Positions 8,354 to 16,077 of a stretch of DNA of 64,000 nt are shown piece by piece. Location of the stretch: NCBI RefSeq assembly GCF_024171895.1, contig NZ_JAMTCQ010000009.1:657318-721317 (forward strand). Direction: 5' to 3'. The stretch comes from Prauserella halophila. Its GTDB lineage: Bacteria; Actinomycetota; Actinomycetes; Mycobacteriales; Pseudonocardiaceae. The notes beneath the pieces are model-generated. The model saw only the letters and a program-made list of their open reading frames with translations. It searched no databases and was not told the DNA's origin. The position numbers and the translations under genes were made by a program. Every line of letters starts with the position of its first letter. Position 1 is the stretch's first letter.

Positions 8354-9301
8354 CTATCCGAGGCCGAGTTCGTCGAGCACCTCGGCGACCGCGGCTCGCT
8401 GCGCGTCGCTGAGCCCCTGAACGGGCAGCGGCAGGCACCGGTGCGGGGCGAGGCCGAGGTGTTCGGCGATCGCAGCGACCACGCGCAGGCTGCCACCGAA
8501 CTCCGCGAACCGGTCCCACAGCGGTGCGAGCCGTTCGGACTCGGCGACCGCGTCCGTGGCGCGGCCCTCCTGTGCGGCGCGGGTGATCGTCAACGCCGGC
8601 GACGGCAACGTGCCGCCGATGACCGAGTACCAGGCGTCGCAGCCCGCGTTCAGTCCGCTCGCGGCGAAGGCGTCCCCGGAGACGCCGATCGTGACGTGTT
8701 CGCCCACAGCCGCGCGGATCGCGGCGACCCGGTCGCGGGCTGCCGCCGGATCCGCGGGCACGCCCGGGATCTTGAGCGACACGATCCCCGGAAGCTCTGC
8801 GATGCGGGCGTAGAGGTCGGTCGTGAACGTGAAATGGGTGGTGCCGGGGTTGTCGTAGACGATGACCGGTAGCCGGGTGTGCTCGGTGACGGTGCGGAAG
8901 AGTTCGAACACGTCCTCGTCGGTGAGCGGCTGGTACGTCATCGGGGCGAGCAGGATTCCCGCTGCGCCCGCAGCTTCCGCGTTGTCGACGTGCGCGAGGA
9001 CGTGTGACGTCCGCAGGTCGCCGACACCGACGAACACCGGGACGCCCCCGGCGTGCTCGACGGCCAGGCGGGCGACGCGGGCGCGCTCGGCCCCGGTGAG
9101 ATAGGCGTACGACCCGGTCGACCCCAGCGCGGTGATCGAATCCACGCCCGCGCCCACGAGCCGCTCGATCAGGCCGACGAACGCCGCCTCGTCGACGGCA
9201 TCGTCCCGCAGGCGAGTGTCGTCCCGCAGGGGAGTGAGGGGGAAGGCGCTGAGGCCGGTGAACGTCCCGGCCGGCTCCGGTCGTTGCCCTCGGGTGGTCA
9301 T
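8354..9301 (-). CDS. Dihydrodipicolinate synthase (DapA)-family aldolase/lyase
   Basis: 315 residues of the class I DHDPS/NAL family: ALGSTGSYAYLTGAER (GxxGE-like phosphate/pyruvate loop with the final Glu replaced), VYDNPGTT (catalytic Tyr of the YNxP region, here YDNP), Schiff-base Lys in IVSLKIPG. The family condenses or splits pyruvate with aldehydes; the STGSYAYL loop departs from true DapA, so another keto-acid substrate is likely. The ATG overlaps the upstream stop (ATGA), so it is translationally coupled to the B3/4 protein. Confidence 0.85.
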   Translation of the reverse strand: MTTRGQRPEPAGTFTGLSAFPLTPLRDDTRLRDDAVDEAAFVGLIERLVGAGVDSITALGSTGSYAYLTGAERARVARLAVEHAGGVPVFVGVGDLRTSHVLAHVDNAEAAGAAGILLAPMTYQPLTDEDVFELFRTVTEHTRLPVIVYDNPGTTHFTFTTDLYARIAELPGIVSLKIPGVPADPAAARDRVAAIRAAVGEHVTIGVSGDAFAASGLNAGCDAWYSVIGGTLPSPALTITRAAQEGRATDAVAESERLAPLWDRFAEFGGSLRVVAAIAEHLGLAPHRCLPLPVQGLSDAQRAAVAEVLDELGLG

Positions 9302-10056
9302 ACGGTCTCCTTCGCCGGAGTCTCTTTCGCCGTCGCGCCGATCAGTCGGCGCGTGACGCTCACCCGGTCGCCGAGCCTGCCCATCGCGTCGGTGAGGTCG
9401 TCGGCCGCGGAGGTGAGCGCGTCGTCGGTCATGGGTGCGAGCGCGTCGAGGATGAACAGCGCCGTCGCCGTGGTGTCGGTGAGCCCGGTGCGACGGCCCT
9501 GCCGCCAGTTCCACCGGCGGCAGGTCACCCCCGCCCCGTCGCACCACACGACCTCGCCGGGCTGCGGGTGCTCGATCACGGTCTCACCGCTGGCGGCCGT
9601 GTCGAAGGGCTCGTCGCCGGCCGCCCTGACCAGACGCGCCGGGCCGTCGTAGGCGTGGAAGTCCTCGCCGCCGAGCGGGATCTGGCGCAGCACGGACACG
9701 GCGTTGTAGATGTCGGCGAGTGCGTTCACCCGCGGCAGGCCCTTCTCCGCGCGCCGGGTGAGCGCTTCCAGACTGTTGCGGGTGCGCTGGGGCTTGGCTC
9801 CGAACGCCCGGTATGCCTCGCGCCAGGCGGCGATGTGCGGCAGCTCGTCGACGGGTGAGCTCGCCAGCAGCATGCGGGCGTGCGCCTCGGCGGCGGCGAT
9901 CAGCTCGTCGGCCGTGTCGGCGGCGCCGTAGCTCGCGTCCGGTGCGAGGCCGTCGACGACGAGCAGCACGGCACGGTAGTCCGGACGCAGCTCGAACACC
10001 TCTGGTCCGACGGTGCAGTCGGCAAGGAAGGCGTCGGGTGTCGTGGGCTCAGGCAT
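9298..10056 (-). CDS. B3/4 domain-containing protein (PheRS beta-editing-domain-like)
   Basis: 252 residues of the stand-alone B3/B4 family: WREAYRAFGAKPQRTRNSLEAL, then LPRVNALADIYNAVSV and GEVVWCDGAGVTCRRWNWRQ. The B3/4 fold is the tRNA-editing module of phenylalanyl-tRNA synthetase beta; free-standing copies are usually annotated only by domain. Start ATG at 10056 overlaps the regulator gene end by eight bases, and its own stop overlaps the aldolase start, making a tight three-gene operon. A role in clearing a misacylated or unusual amino acid is possible but is inference. Confidence 0.85.
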   Translation of the reverse strand: MPEPTTPDAFLADCTVGPEVFELRPDYRAVLLVVDGLAPDASYGAADTADELIAAAEAHARMLLASSPVDELPHIAAWREAYRAFGAKPQRTRNSLEALTRRAEKGLPRVNALADIYNAVSVLRQIPLGGEDFHAYDGPARLVRAAGDEPFDTAASGETVIEHPQPGEVVWCDGAGVTCRRWNWRQGRRTGLTDTTATALFILDALAPMTDDALTSAADDLTDAMGRLGDRVSVTRRLIGATAKETPAKETV

Positions 10057-10654
10057 CGGCTTTCTCCGTTCTGTACGTCGTTCCCACACCCGGTTCGAAC
10101 ACCGTCAGCGAGAAGCGCGCGGACTCGTCGTGAGGGTTCGCGTAGGAATGCGGGACGTCGCCGTGGAAGGTGAGCGCGTCGCCGGTGCCGAGTTCGTGGG
10201 CCTGCCCGTCGACCTCGACCGTGATCGCGCCTTCCCGCACGTGCAGCAGTTCGCGGGTGCCGTCGGTGTGCGCCTCGCTCTCGTGCCGCTCTCCCGTGGC
10301 GAGGGTCCAGTCCCACAGCTCCACCACGTCCGGTGGGTGCGTGCCGGCCATCAGCGTGCCGCGGCCGCCCGACTCGCCCGTCCACAGCACGGCGCCCGCT
10401 CCGGCCCGGGTCAGGCTCGCCGTGCGGGAGACCGGTGGTTCGACGAGGGCGGGAAGCCCGACACCGAGCGCGTCCGACAGTCGCAGCAGTGTGCTCACGC
10501 TCGGGTTCGCCGTTCCGTGCTCGACGTTCACGACCATGCGCCTGCTCACTCCGGCATGTGCGGCGAGCTGGTCGAGCGTCCACTCGCGGGCACGCCGCTC
10601 CCGCTTCACCCTCGCGCCGATGGCACGAGCGAGCGTCGCTGCGTCATCGTCCAT
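10049..10654 (-). CDS. XRE-family HTH regulator with cupin domain
   Basis: 201 residues: an N-terminal helix-turn-helix (LARAIGARVKRERRAREW, WTLDQLAAHAGVSRRMVVNVEHG, residues about 5-65) and a C-terminal cupin barrel (HTDGTRELLHVREGAITVEVDG and FHGDVPHSYAN) that binds a small molecule. This is the PuuR/SutR-like class, usually local repressors of amino-acid or polyamine catabolism. It heads the operon with the B3/4 and aldolase genes and sits directly behind an 18-bp perfect palindrome, the probable operator. Confidence 0.9.
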   Translation of the reverse strand: MDDDAATLARAIGARVKRERRAREWTLDQLAAHAGVSRRMVVNVEHGTANPSVSTLLRLSDALGVGLPALVEPPVSRTASLTRAGAGAVLWTGESGGRGTLMAGTHPPDVVELWDWTLATGERHESEAHTDGTRELLHVREGAITVEVDGQAHELGTGDALTFHGDVPHSYANPHDESARFSLTVFEPGVGTTYRTEKADA

Positions 10655-10656
10655 GA

Positions 10657-10674
10657 AGTGCATCATAATGCACT
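10657..10674. promoter_or_regulatory. Perfect palindrome, probable operator of the XRE-cupin operon
   Basis: AGTGCAT-CATA-ATGCACT is a perfect 7-4-7 inverted repeat ending two bases upstream of the regulator's ATG. It is AT-richer than its surroundings and has the size of an XRE dimer site. Binding here would block transcription or translation start, giving autorepression of the three-gene operon. Function is inferred from position and symmetry. Confidence 0.55.
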
Positions 10675-10733
10675 GAAAAGGCATCGATGTGTGGAGGGTG
10701 GAGCGGGCACGCACGGTCCGATGCCGCGGATGT

Positions 10734-11225
10734 TCAGGAGGGCGTCGTGCCCGGTGTTCGCTGCGCCCTGAGCTGCTCGACCAGGATGTCGCCGTGGCCG
10801 GCATGGCGGGCGAACTCGGCGATCAGGTGCCCGTAGATGTAGCGCAGGTCGACCGGGCCGCGGTGCCACGGGACCTGTTCGTTGAGGTCGCGGCCGGCCG
10901 CCACGGTGCGGGAGTGCGCACACGCGCCGAGGAACGACCGGCGTACGGATTCGACCGTGTCGTCGGGAGTGAGGACGAAACTGTCGTCGATGCTGTCGGG
11001 CAGGCCGAGCTCGGTCCGGGGCACGCCGGCAACCCGGGAGTGGAACCAGACCTGCTCCACGAAGACGGCGTGCTTGACCAGCCCGAGGGGTGTGGTCAGC
11101 GACGGCACCAGTCGTGCCCGTGCCTCACCTTCGTTCAGGTCGGTCAGGATGTCCAGGATCTGCTCGCGCTGACTGTCGAGCCTCGCCTCGAGCTGCGTCC
11201 GTTCGTCCGCGATGTGGATCTCCAT
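10734..11225 (-). CDS. DinB-family (DUF664) protein
   Basis: 163 residues of the DinB four-helix family as found in actinobacterial DUF664: ERTQLEARLDSQREQILDIL, then TTPLGLVKHAVFVEQVWF (first metal His) and HLIAEFARHAGHGDILVEQL (the HxxxH metal region). Relatives include mycothiol-dependent transferases and uncharacterised metal proteins. In a mycothiol-producing organism a thiol-transferase role is plausible but not shown. It is followed upstream by the methyltransferase gene on the same strand, 77 bases away. Confidence 0.85.
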   Translation of the reverse strand: MEIHIADERTQLEARLDSQREQILDILTDLNEGEARARLVPSLTTPLGLVKHAVFVEQVWFHSRVAGVPRTELGLPDSIDDSFVLTPDDTVESVRRSFLGACAHSRTVAAGRDLNEQVPWHRGPVDLRYIYGHLIAEFARHAGHGDILVEQLRAQRTPGTTPS

Positions 11226-11302
11226 GGTGAAACCCTGGCACGGAGTGTCCGGCCGTGCCGAGGGTCTCGCGCTGTCGTGAGCACCGTCGGCGACCGTCTG
11301 GT

Positions 11303-12517
11303 TCAGTGCCCTGGTGCAGGCAGTGGTGGAGTCTGCGTGGTCAACCGCCACAGGACGGTTCGTTCGCGCGCTCGGGCCGTATGGAGCGGGTCGGCGCTGT
11401 CGGTGACTCGTGGGTGGCGTGGGGTCGTTTCGTGCCTGCCGGTGACGGTCAGTCCGGCGTCGGCGATGCGCTGGAGGAGTGCGTCGTGGGGGCGCAGGCC
11501 GAGGTGCTCGGCGAGGTCGGAGAGGATCAGCCAGCCTTCGCCGCGGGGTGTCAGGTGATCCGGAAGTTCGGTGAGGAAGCGGTTCAGCATGGTGGAGGCC
11601 GGGTCGTAGATCCCGAGTTCCAGCGTCGAGGTGGGGTGTCCGGGCAGCCAGGGCGGGTTGCACACGACCAGGTCGGCGCGCTGGTGGCTGCTCGGCCAGA
11701 GGTCGGATTCGTCCACGCCGACCCGGTCGGCGAGCCCGAGGTGGTGGATGTTCTCGCGCGCGCACTGCACCGCGCGAGGGTTGACGTCGGTCGCCACCAC
11801 CTCGCCGGCTCCACGCCGTGCCAGGAGGGCGGCGAGCACTCCGGTTCCGGTGCCGATGTCGAACGCGACGGGAGGTTCGTCGCCGATTGGCAGGGGAGTG
11901 GCTGCGACCAGGTCGATGTACTCGTTGCGGGTGGGAGCGAAGACGCCGTACGCGGGGTGGATGCGGCTTCCCAGCGCCGGGATGTCGATTCCGTTGCGGT
12001 GCCACTCGTAGGCTCCGATGATTCCGAGGAGTTCCGGCAGCGACACCAGCGACACCAGTGACGTCTCGCGGGCACCGTCGGCCCGCTCGCCGGCGGGTGG
12101 CCCGTAGGCATGGCTGAACGCGGCACGGGCGTCGGGTGCTCGGCGGAGCAGGATCGTGTGGTCGGGCTCCAGCGCGATCAGGATCTTCCCGAGGAGTGCC
12201 GCTCGCTGGGAGCGTGCCTTCCGGTTGGCGCGGAAGGCGTCGGCGGGTTCGGCGGCGTCCTGCGCTCGGGACGCTCGTCGCTTGATGCGCCGGTCCATGG
12301 CGCGCATGAGCTGCCGGGCGTTGTGGAAGTCGCCTCGCCAGAGCAGACCTGTCCCCGAACGGGCGAGCCGGATGGCCGTCGAGGCGGGGGTGTGGTCGTC
12401 GACGGTGACGATGTCCGATGGTGCCGGCGTGCCGTTCTCGGCGCGCCAGAGTGCGGTTCGCGGTGTGCCGTCCTCGCTCCAGGTGACGGTCGTCATGGCG
12501 TGCTTCTTCCCGATCAT
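11303..12517 (-). CDS. Class I SAM-dependent methyltransferase with NPPW motif, coupled to ABC-F gene
   Basis: 404 residues. An N-terminal Arg-rich domain (about 1-130) precedes a Rossmann methyltransferase core: motif I FDIGTGTGVLAALLA near residue 217, acidic strand VVATDVNPRA, and motif IV VVCNPPWLPG near residue 287. The NPPW tetrapeptide is typical of N-methyltransferases acting on adenine, guanine or glutamine amide, such as RsmC, RlmG and PrmC groups. The ATG at 12517 overlaps the ABC-F stop (ATGA), so the two are translationally coupled. Methylation of rRNA as a partner of the ribosome-protecting ABC-F is an attractive inference; metabolite methylation is possible. Confidence 0.75.
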   Translation of the reverse strand: MIGKKHAMTTVTWSEDGTPRTALWRAENGTPAPSDIVTVDDHTPASTAIRLARSGTGLLWRGDFHNARQLMRAMDRRIKRRASRAQDAAEPADAFRANRKARSQRAALLGKILIALEPDHTILLRRAPDARAAFSHAYGPPAGERADGARETSLVSLVSLPELLGIIGAYEWHRNGIDIPALGSRIHPAYGVFAPTRNEYIDLVAATPLPIGDEPPVAFDIGTGTGVLAALLARRGAGEVVATDVNPRAVQCARENIHHLGLADRVGVDESDLWPSSHQRADLVVCNPPWLPGHPTSTLELGIYDPASTMLNRFLTELPDHLTPRGEGWLILSDLAEHLGLRPHDALLQRIADAGLTVTGRHETTPRHPRVTDSADPLHTARARERTVLWRLTTQTPPLPAPGH

Positions 12518-14175
12518 GCCGGAACCTCGATTCCGGCAACTGCGGACAGGTCGATGTTCGGCCAGGCTGCCACGTCGCGCAGGAGTTGCCGGTCGTGGGA
12601 GCACACGACGACGGCGGCCCGAGTCGCTCCGAGCGCTTCGGTGAGTTCGTCCACGAGCGCGATGGAGAGATGGTTCGTCGGCTCGTCCAGGAGCAGCACG
12701 TGGGGGCGCACGGCCAGCACGAGCGCCAGGTCGAGGCGGCGTTGCTGCCCCACCGAAAGCTCGCCCACGCGCTTGCCCGATTCCTGTGGCTTCAGGAGAC
12801 CGAGCTCCGACAGGCCGATCGCTTCCGAGGACGGCACGGTGCCGGCGGAGACGAGTGCCTCGATGCGCGCGTGGTACAGCTCGCTGGCCCGTTGTTCGGC
12901 AGGCAGCTCGCTCTCCTGACGCAGAAGGCCCACCCGCGTGCCGCGGTACTGCCGCACCGACCCCGTGTCCGAGGTCAGCTCGCCACCGGCGATGCGGAGC
13001 AGAGTGGATTTACCGGCACCGTTGGGACCGGTTACGACCAGTCGGCCACGCTGGGACAGCGAGAACGACACCGGTCCACGCAGCCGTCCGGCGAGGCTCA
13101 CGTTCTCCACGCTCAGCAAGGACGCGCCTGCCCGTGCGTGAAGTTCGGGAAATCGGAACTCCAACGGCGGTTCGGGAACGGTGACGGCGTGCGCGGCGAG
13201 CGCTTCCCGACGTCGATGAACACTCTGGACGAGGCCTCCGGCTCGAGTGGCGCGGCCGTGCTTGTTGTGTCCCTTCTCGGGCCGCCACCCCGAGACGAGA
13301 CGGTTCTGCGCAGCGCTGAGTTCGTCTTTCAGCCGAGCGTGCTCGGCCTGCTGTCGTTGGTATTCCTGTTCCCAGCGCTCCCGCTCGGCTGATCGGCCTT
13401 CCCGGTAGCCGGAGTAGCCACTGCCGTAGACGCGCGGACGCTCGTCCGGTGTCGGGTCGAGGTCGACGACGGTCTCCGCGAAATCCGACAGGAGAGCTCG
13501 ATCGTGGCTGACGACCACGACACCGCCGTTGCGGGAGCGCAGCCGGGCGGTCAGGAACTCGAGCCCGCCGCGATCGAGATGATTCGTCGGCTCGTCGAGC
13601 AGCAAGAAGTCGTCATCGGACCCCAGGAGGCAGGCCAGGCGCACTCGGTAGCGCTGCCCGACGGAGAGCTCGGCGAGCGGTCTCGTCGTGTCGGTTTCCG
13701 CGCCGAGCGCTTCGAGCGCGATCTGGACCCGCCGCTCGGCATCCCACGCGTCGAGTGCCTCGACGAGTTCCAGGGCAGCCGCGTACTCGTCCGACGCGGA
13801 CTCCGAGCCCTCGGCCAGCGCGTGGCCTGCGGCGTCGAGCCTCGCCAGCGCCGCGAGTGCGTCGGCGATCGCGTCCGCGACGGCTTGTCCGACGGTGCGC
13901 TCGTCGGCGGTGTCCATCTCCTGCTCGGCGACACCGATGGTGCCGATGCGCTGGACGGTGCCGTCGTCGGGGCCGAGGGCGCCCGCGAGCACGTGCAGGA
14001 GGGTGGACTTTCCTCTGCCGTTCTCCCCGACGATCGCGATACGCGACGAGGGAGTCACAGTGAGGTCGACGTGGTTCAGAACCCGGGTGACGCCTCGCAT
14101 CACCGAGACGTCGGAAACGGTCAATTGTGCGCGATGGCGCGCAGGAACACGGTAAGTACGGGTGTGCAATTGCAT
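12514..14175 (-). CDS. ABC-F ATPase, antibiotic-resistance (TlrC/CarA-like) type
   Basis: 553 residues with two ABC domains and no membrane segments. NBD1: Walker A VGENGRGKST, signature LSVGQRYRVRLA, Walker B LLLDEPTNHLD. NBD2: Walker A TGPNGAGKST, signature LSVGQQRRLDLA, Walker B LLLDEPTNHLS. The inter-domain linker contains the GWRPEKGHNKHGRATRAGG and VQSVHRRREAL stretches seen in TlrC/OleB/CarA-type resistance proteins of actinomycetes. Such proteins bind the ribosomal E site and displace macrolide, lincosamide or pleuromutilin-type drugs. The Walker B of NBD1 carries an unusual Arg-Gly after NHLD. Coupled to the downstream methyltransferase gene; a possible leader ORF lies about 135 bases upstream. 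Confidence 0.85.
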   Translation of the reverse strand: MQLHTRTYRVPARHRAQLTVSDVSVMRGVTRVLNHVDLTVTPSSRIAIVGENGRGKSTLLHVLAGALGPDDGTVQRIGTIGVAEQEMDTADERTVGQAVADAIADALAALARLDAAGHALAEGSESASDEYAAALELVEALDAWDAERRVQIALEALGAETDTTRPLAELSVGQRYRVRLACLLGSDDDFLLLDEPTNHLDRGGLEFLTARLRSRNGGVVVVSHDRALLSDFAETVVDLDPTPDERPRVYGSGYSGYREGRSAERERWEQEYQRQQAEHARLKDELSAAQNRLVSGWRPEKGHNKHGRATRAGGLVQSVHRRREALAAHAVTVPEPPLEFRFPELHARAGASLLSVENVSLAGRLRGPVSFSLSQRGRLVVTGPNGAGKSTLLRIAGGELTSDTGSVRQYRGTRVGLLRQESELPAEQRASELYHARIEALVSAGTVPSSEAIGLSELGLLKPQESGKRVGELSVGQQRRLDLALVLAVRPHVLLLDEPTNHLSIALVDELTEALGATRAAVVVCSHDRQLLRDVAAWPNIDLSAVAGIEVPA

Positions 14176-14197
14176 CCTTCGAACAGGCGCACCACAA

Positions 14198-14210
14198 GCC
14201 GGAAACCGGC
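14198..14210. promoter_or_regulatory. Small hairpin in the ABC-F leader
   Basis: GCCGG-AAA-CCGGC, a perfect 5-bp stem 22 bases upstream of the ABC-F start codon. Together with the 13-base palindrome at 14298-14310 it gives the ABC-F mRNA leader two separable hairpins, as needed for attenuation. Weak on its own. Confidence 0.35.
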
Positions 14211-14297
14211 ACCTGGGCACGCAACACGACGGCGACCCGAGAAAGGGGTCAGAACAAGTGGCCGCCGCAAGCCCGGAGAAACTCAACGAGCGCGGTA

Positions 14298-14310
14298 GGC
14301 CGACTCGGCC
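14298..14310. promoter_or_regulatory. Palindrome immediately after the putative leader ORF
   Basis: GGCCGA-C-TCGGCC is a perfect 6-bp inverted repeat that begins just after the stop codon of the six-codon leader ORF on the minus strand. A ribosome stalled on the leader would cover or free this hairpin. Role inferred. Confidence 0.4.
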
Positions 14311-14311
14311 G

Positions 14312-14332
14312 TCACAGGAAGTACAAATGCAT
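14312..14332 (-). CDS. Putative six-residue leader peptide MHLYFL upstream of ABC-F gene
   Basis: ATG-CAT-TTG-TAC-TTC-CTG-TGA lies on the ABC-F strand 136 bases before the ABC-F start. A TACGTT -10-like element ends six bases before the ATG, so the transcript would begin at or near the A of the ATG, that is, leaderless, which is common in actinobacteria. Ribosome stalling on short leader peptides is an established control of several resistance ABC-F genes. No Shine-Dalgarno is present. The ORF is very short, so chance occurrence cannot be excluded. Confidence 0.4.
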   Translation of the reverse strand: MHLYFL

Positions 14333-14338
14333 GGTTTC

Positions 14339-14368
14339 AACGTACTGGACGCCGGATTTCGCTCGCAA
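14339..14368 (-). promoter_or_regulatory. Candidate promoter of ABC-F leader (-35 TTGCGA, -10 TACGTT)
   Basis: On the minus strand TTGCGA (14363-14368), an 18-base spacer and TACGTT (14339-14344) fit the actinobacterial TTGNNN/TANNNT pattern. The predicted start is around 14332, the first base of the leader ORF. The AT-rich block expected for a WhiB7-activated promoter is not seen directly upstream. Confidence 0.4.
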
Positions 14369-14640
14369 CTCGCTGCGAGCCAGCCCACGGCTCCGCGCAG
14401 CCCGCGCAGCACGGGCGCATGCCTGCCGGGCCCTCGGGCGGCCCGCGACAGCCGACGACCGAGAACAAGCCACACCGGCCCTGGCCGAGCAGCTGGACTT
14501 GTCCGGCGGAACTGCCAGGTTGGCGCGACGGCGACGTCTCGTGAGATCGCGGCTCGCTCGCTTCACCGCTATGCTCGGTATCGCCAAGACCGGTTCCGCC
14601 TGCTTCCGCAGGTCCAGGGCCGGTCCTCATTTTTTCCTGG
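14369..14640. other. Stretch without a recognisable gene
   Basis: Between the ABC-F leader promoter and the Abi remnant no reading frame on either strand resembles a known protein. A CCTGC-TTCC-GCAGG hairpin and a run of six T residues occur near the right end, on the plus strand, but they are not adjacent enough to make a convincing terminator. Confidence 0.5.
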
Positions 14641-14998
14641 GTGGGTTGCTTGGACGGGGCAGTCAAGGAGCACCGCACTTATGACCAGCAGGTCGGCCTG
14701 CTTGCTGCGTCGAACATCATCGCCGGAAGCGCGGTGGCCGGTTGCCGGTCTGGGCGGCTGTCGAGCTGCTGGACTGGGGCAGCCTCGCGTACCTGTACGG
14801 CTTCGCTCCACGTGCCGTCCAAAATGCCGTAGCCGATGCGTGCGGTCTGAGCGCACCGCAGCGCACAAGTTGGCTCAAGGCTCTGAACCTCGTGCGCAAC
14901 ACCTGCGCACACCATGGGCGTCTGTTTCCGCGGTCCCGATCACGCACCTCGGTGCCGCGAGTGATTGGCAGACAGCGAGCAGGTTGTGGAGCGTTTGA
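14641..14998 (+). pseudogene. Abi-family (Abi_2/AbiD-like) abortive-infection gene remnant
   Basis: Fragments of an Abi_2 protein occur in order. From a GTG at 14641 comes VKEHRTYDQQVGLLAASNII, like the family N-terminus. In the next frame comes VEHHRRKRGGRLPVWAAVELLDWGSLAYLYGF. It leads to SWLKALNLVRNTCAHHGRLF, whose R-x4-H is the HEPN-type motif. A third frame supplies the C-terminal SDWQTASRLWSV. About 150 central residues are missing and the frame changes at least twice, so this is a dead gene. Abi_2 proteins act in phage defence. Confidence 0.65.
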
Positions 14999-15144
14999 GC
15001 CCGGATCCGGTGACCCGGATCGAACGAGTGTTTGATCAGGCGACTCGGTGGTCGTGAAGCGTGTGGACGGCGATCGGATCGGGCAGGAAAGATCGGGCGG
15101 ACGGATGCTGCGGCCCGCAAGAATCGATCACGAAGGGAGCAGCC

Positions 15145-16011
15145 GTGATCGAGATTCTGAACCGTCTCGTCTCCGCGTTGGAGGACAGTCTCGGTGAGGA
15201 CCTCACCGTCGACGCGTTCGCCCGTCGGTCGGGGACCACGGAGTACCACCTGCGCCGCATGTTCTCGTCGCTGGCTGGGATGCCGGTGTCCGAGTACGTC
15301 CGGCGCAGGCGCATGACGGTCGCTGCGGCCGACGTGATCGGCGGTGAGGATCTGCTGACGATCGCCGTCCGGTACGGGTACGGGTCGACGGAGGCCTTCG
15401 GACGTGCGTTCCGTGTCGTCCACGGTGCGGGGCTGGCCGAGGTCCGCCGCGACGGCGGCCCCCTTCGCAGCCAATCGCAACTCAGGTTCCGCCTGACCGT
15501 CGAAGGGAGCACCGCCATGGATGCCCGCATCCTCGAACGCCCCGATTTCCGCCTGATCGGACACGCGGCCCGCGTACCGCTGATCCACGAGGGCGTGAAC
15601 CCGCACATCCAGAACCACATCACGTCGTTGCCCGCCACCGAGCACGAACGCCTCAAGCAGCTCGGCAACACCGACCCGGCGGGGCTGCTGCAGGTCAGCG
15701 CCGACCTCGACCCCGACTACACCGAGGGCACCGAGCTGACCTACCTGCACGGCGTGGCCGTCGACGCCGAGACACCCGCCCCGGATGACCTCGACGTGAT
15801 CGAGCTGCCTGCGGGGACGTGGGCGGTGTTCCGCACCTCGGGGCAGCACCCGAAGGCGCTGCAGGACGGGTTCGCGGCGACCGCGACCGAGTGGTTCCCC
15901 GCCAACCCGTGGCGGCTGCGGCCCGGCCCGTCGATCGTGTCGATACTCGACCGGGCCGACGACTTCAGCACCGCGACGTGCGACATCTGGCTGCCCGTCG
16001 AACGCGGCTGA
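15145..16011 (+). CDS. AraC-family regulator with GyrI-like effector domain
   Basis: 288 residues. Residues 1-105 are an AraC double helix-turn-helix (LTVDAFARRSGTTEYHLRRMFSSLAG, then LTIAVRYGYGSTEAFGRAFR). The C-terminal 170 residues are a GyrI-like/SOUL effector-binding domain (RPDFRLIGHAARVPL, WAVFRTSGQHPKAL, CDIWLPVE end). This is the Rob/BtrR-like arrangement, where the domain senses amphipathic small molecules or drugs. GTG start after AAGGGAG. No obvious divergent target is adjacent; the BCCT carrier gene is convergent. Confidence 0.85.
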   Translation: MIEILNRLVSALEDSLGEDLTVDAFARRSGTTEYHLRRMFSSLAGMPVSEYVRRRRMTVAAADVIGGEDLLTIAVRYGYGSTEAFGRAFRVVHGAGLAEVRRDGGPLRSQSQLRFRLTVEGSTAMDARILERPDFRLIGHAARVPLIHEGVNPHIQNHITSLPATEHERLKQLGNTDPAGLLQVSADLDPDYTEGTELTYLHGVAVDAETPAPDDLDVIELPAGTWAVFRTSGQHPKALQDGFAATATEWFPANPWRLRPGPSIVSILDRADDFSTATCDIWLPVERG

Positions 16012-16077
16012 CGCAGTGCTCCGGCGCTGGGCTGCGGGTTCCACCGACTGAGCACCGCGTGGTGTTGCTCCGTGACC

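Noticed and set aside
14339-14400. WhiB7-type activation of the ABC-F promoter
   Set aside because: The AT-rich block that should sit just upstream of the -35 element is not present.
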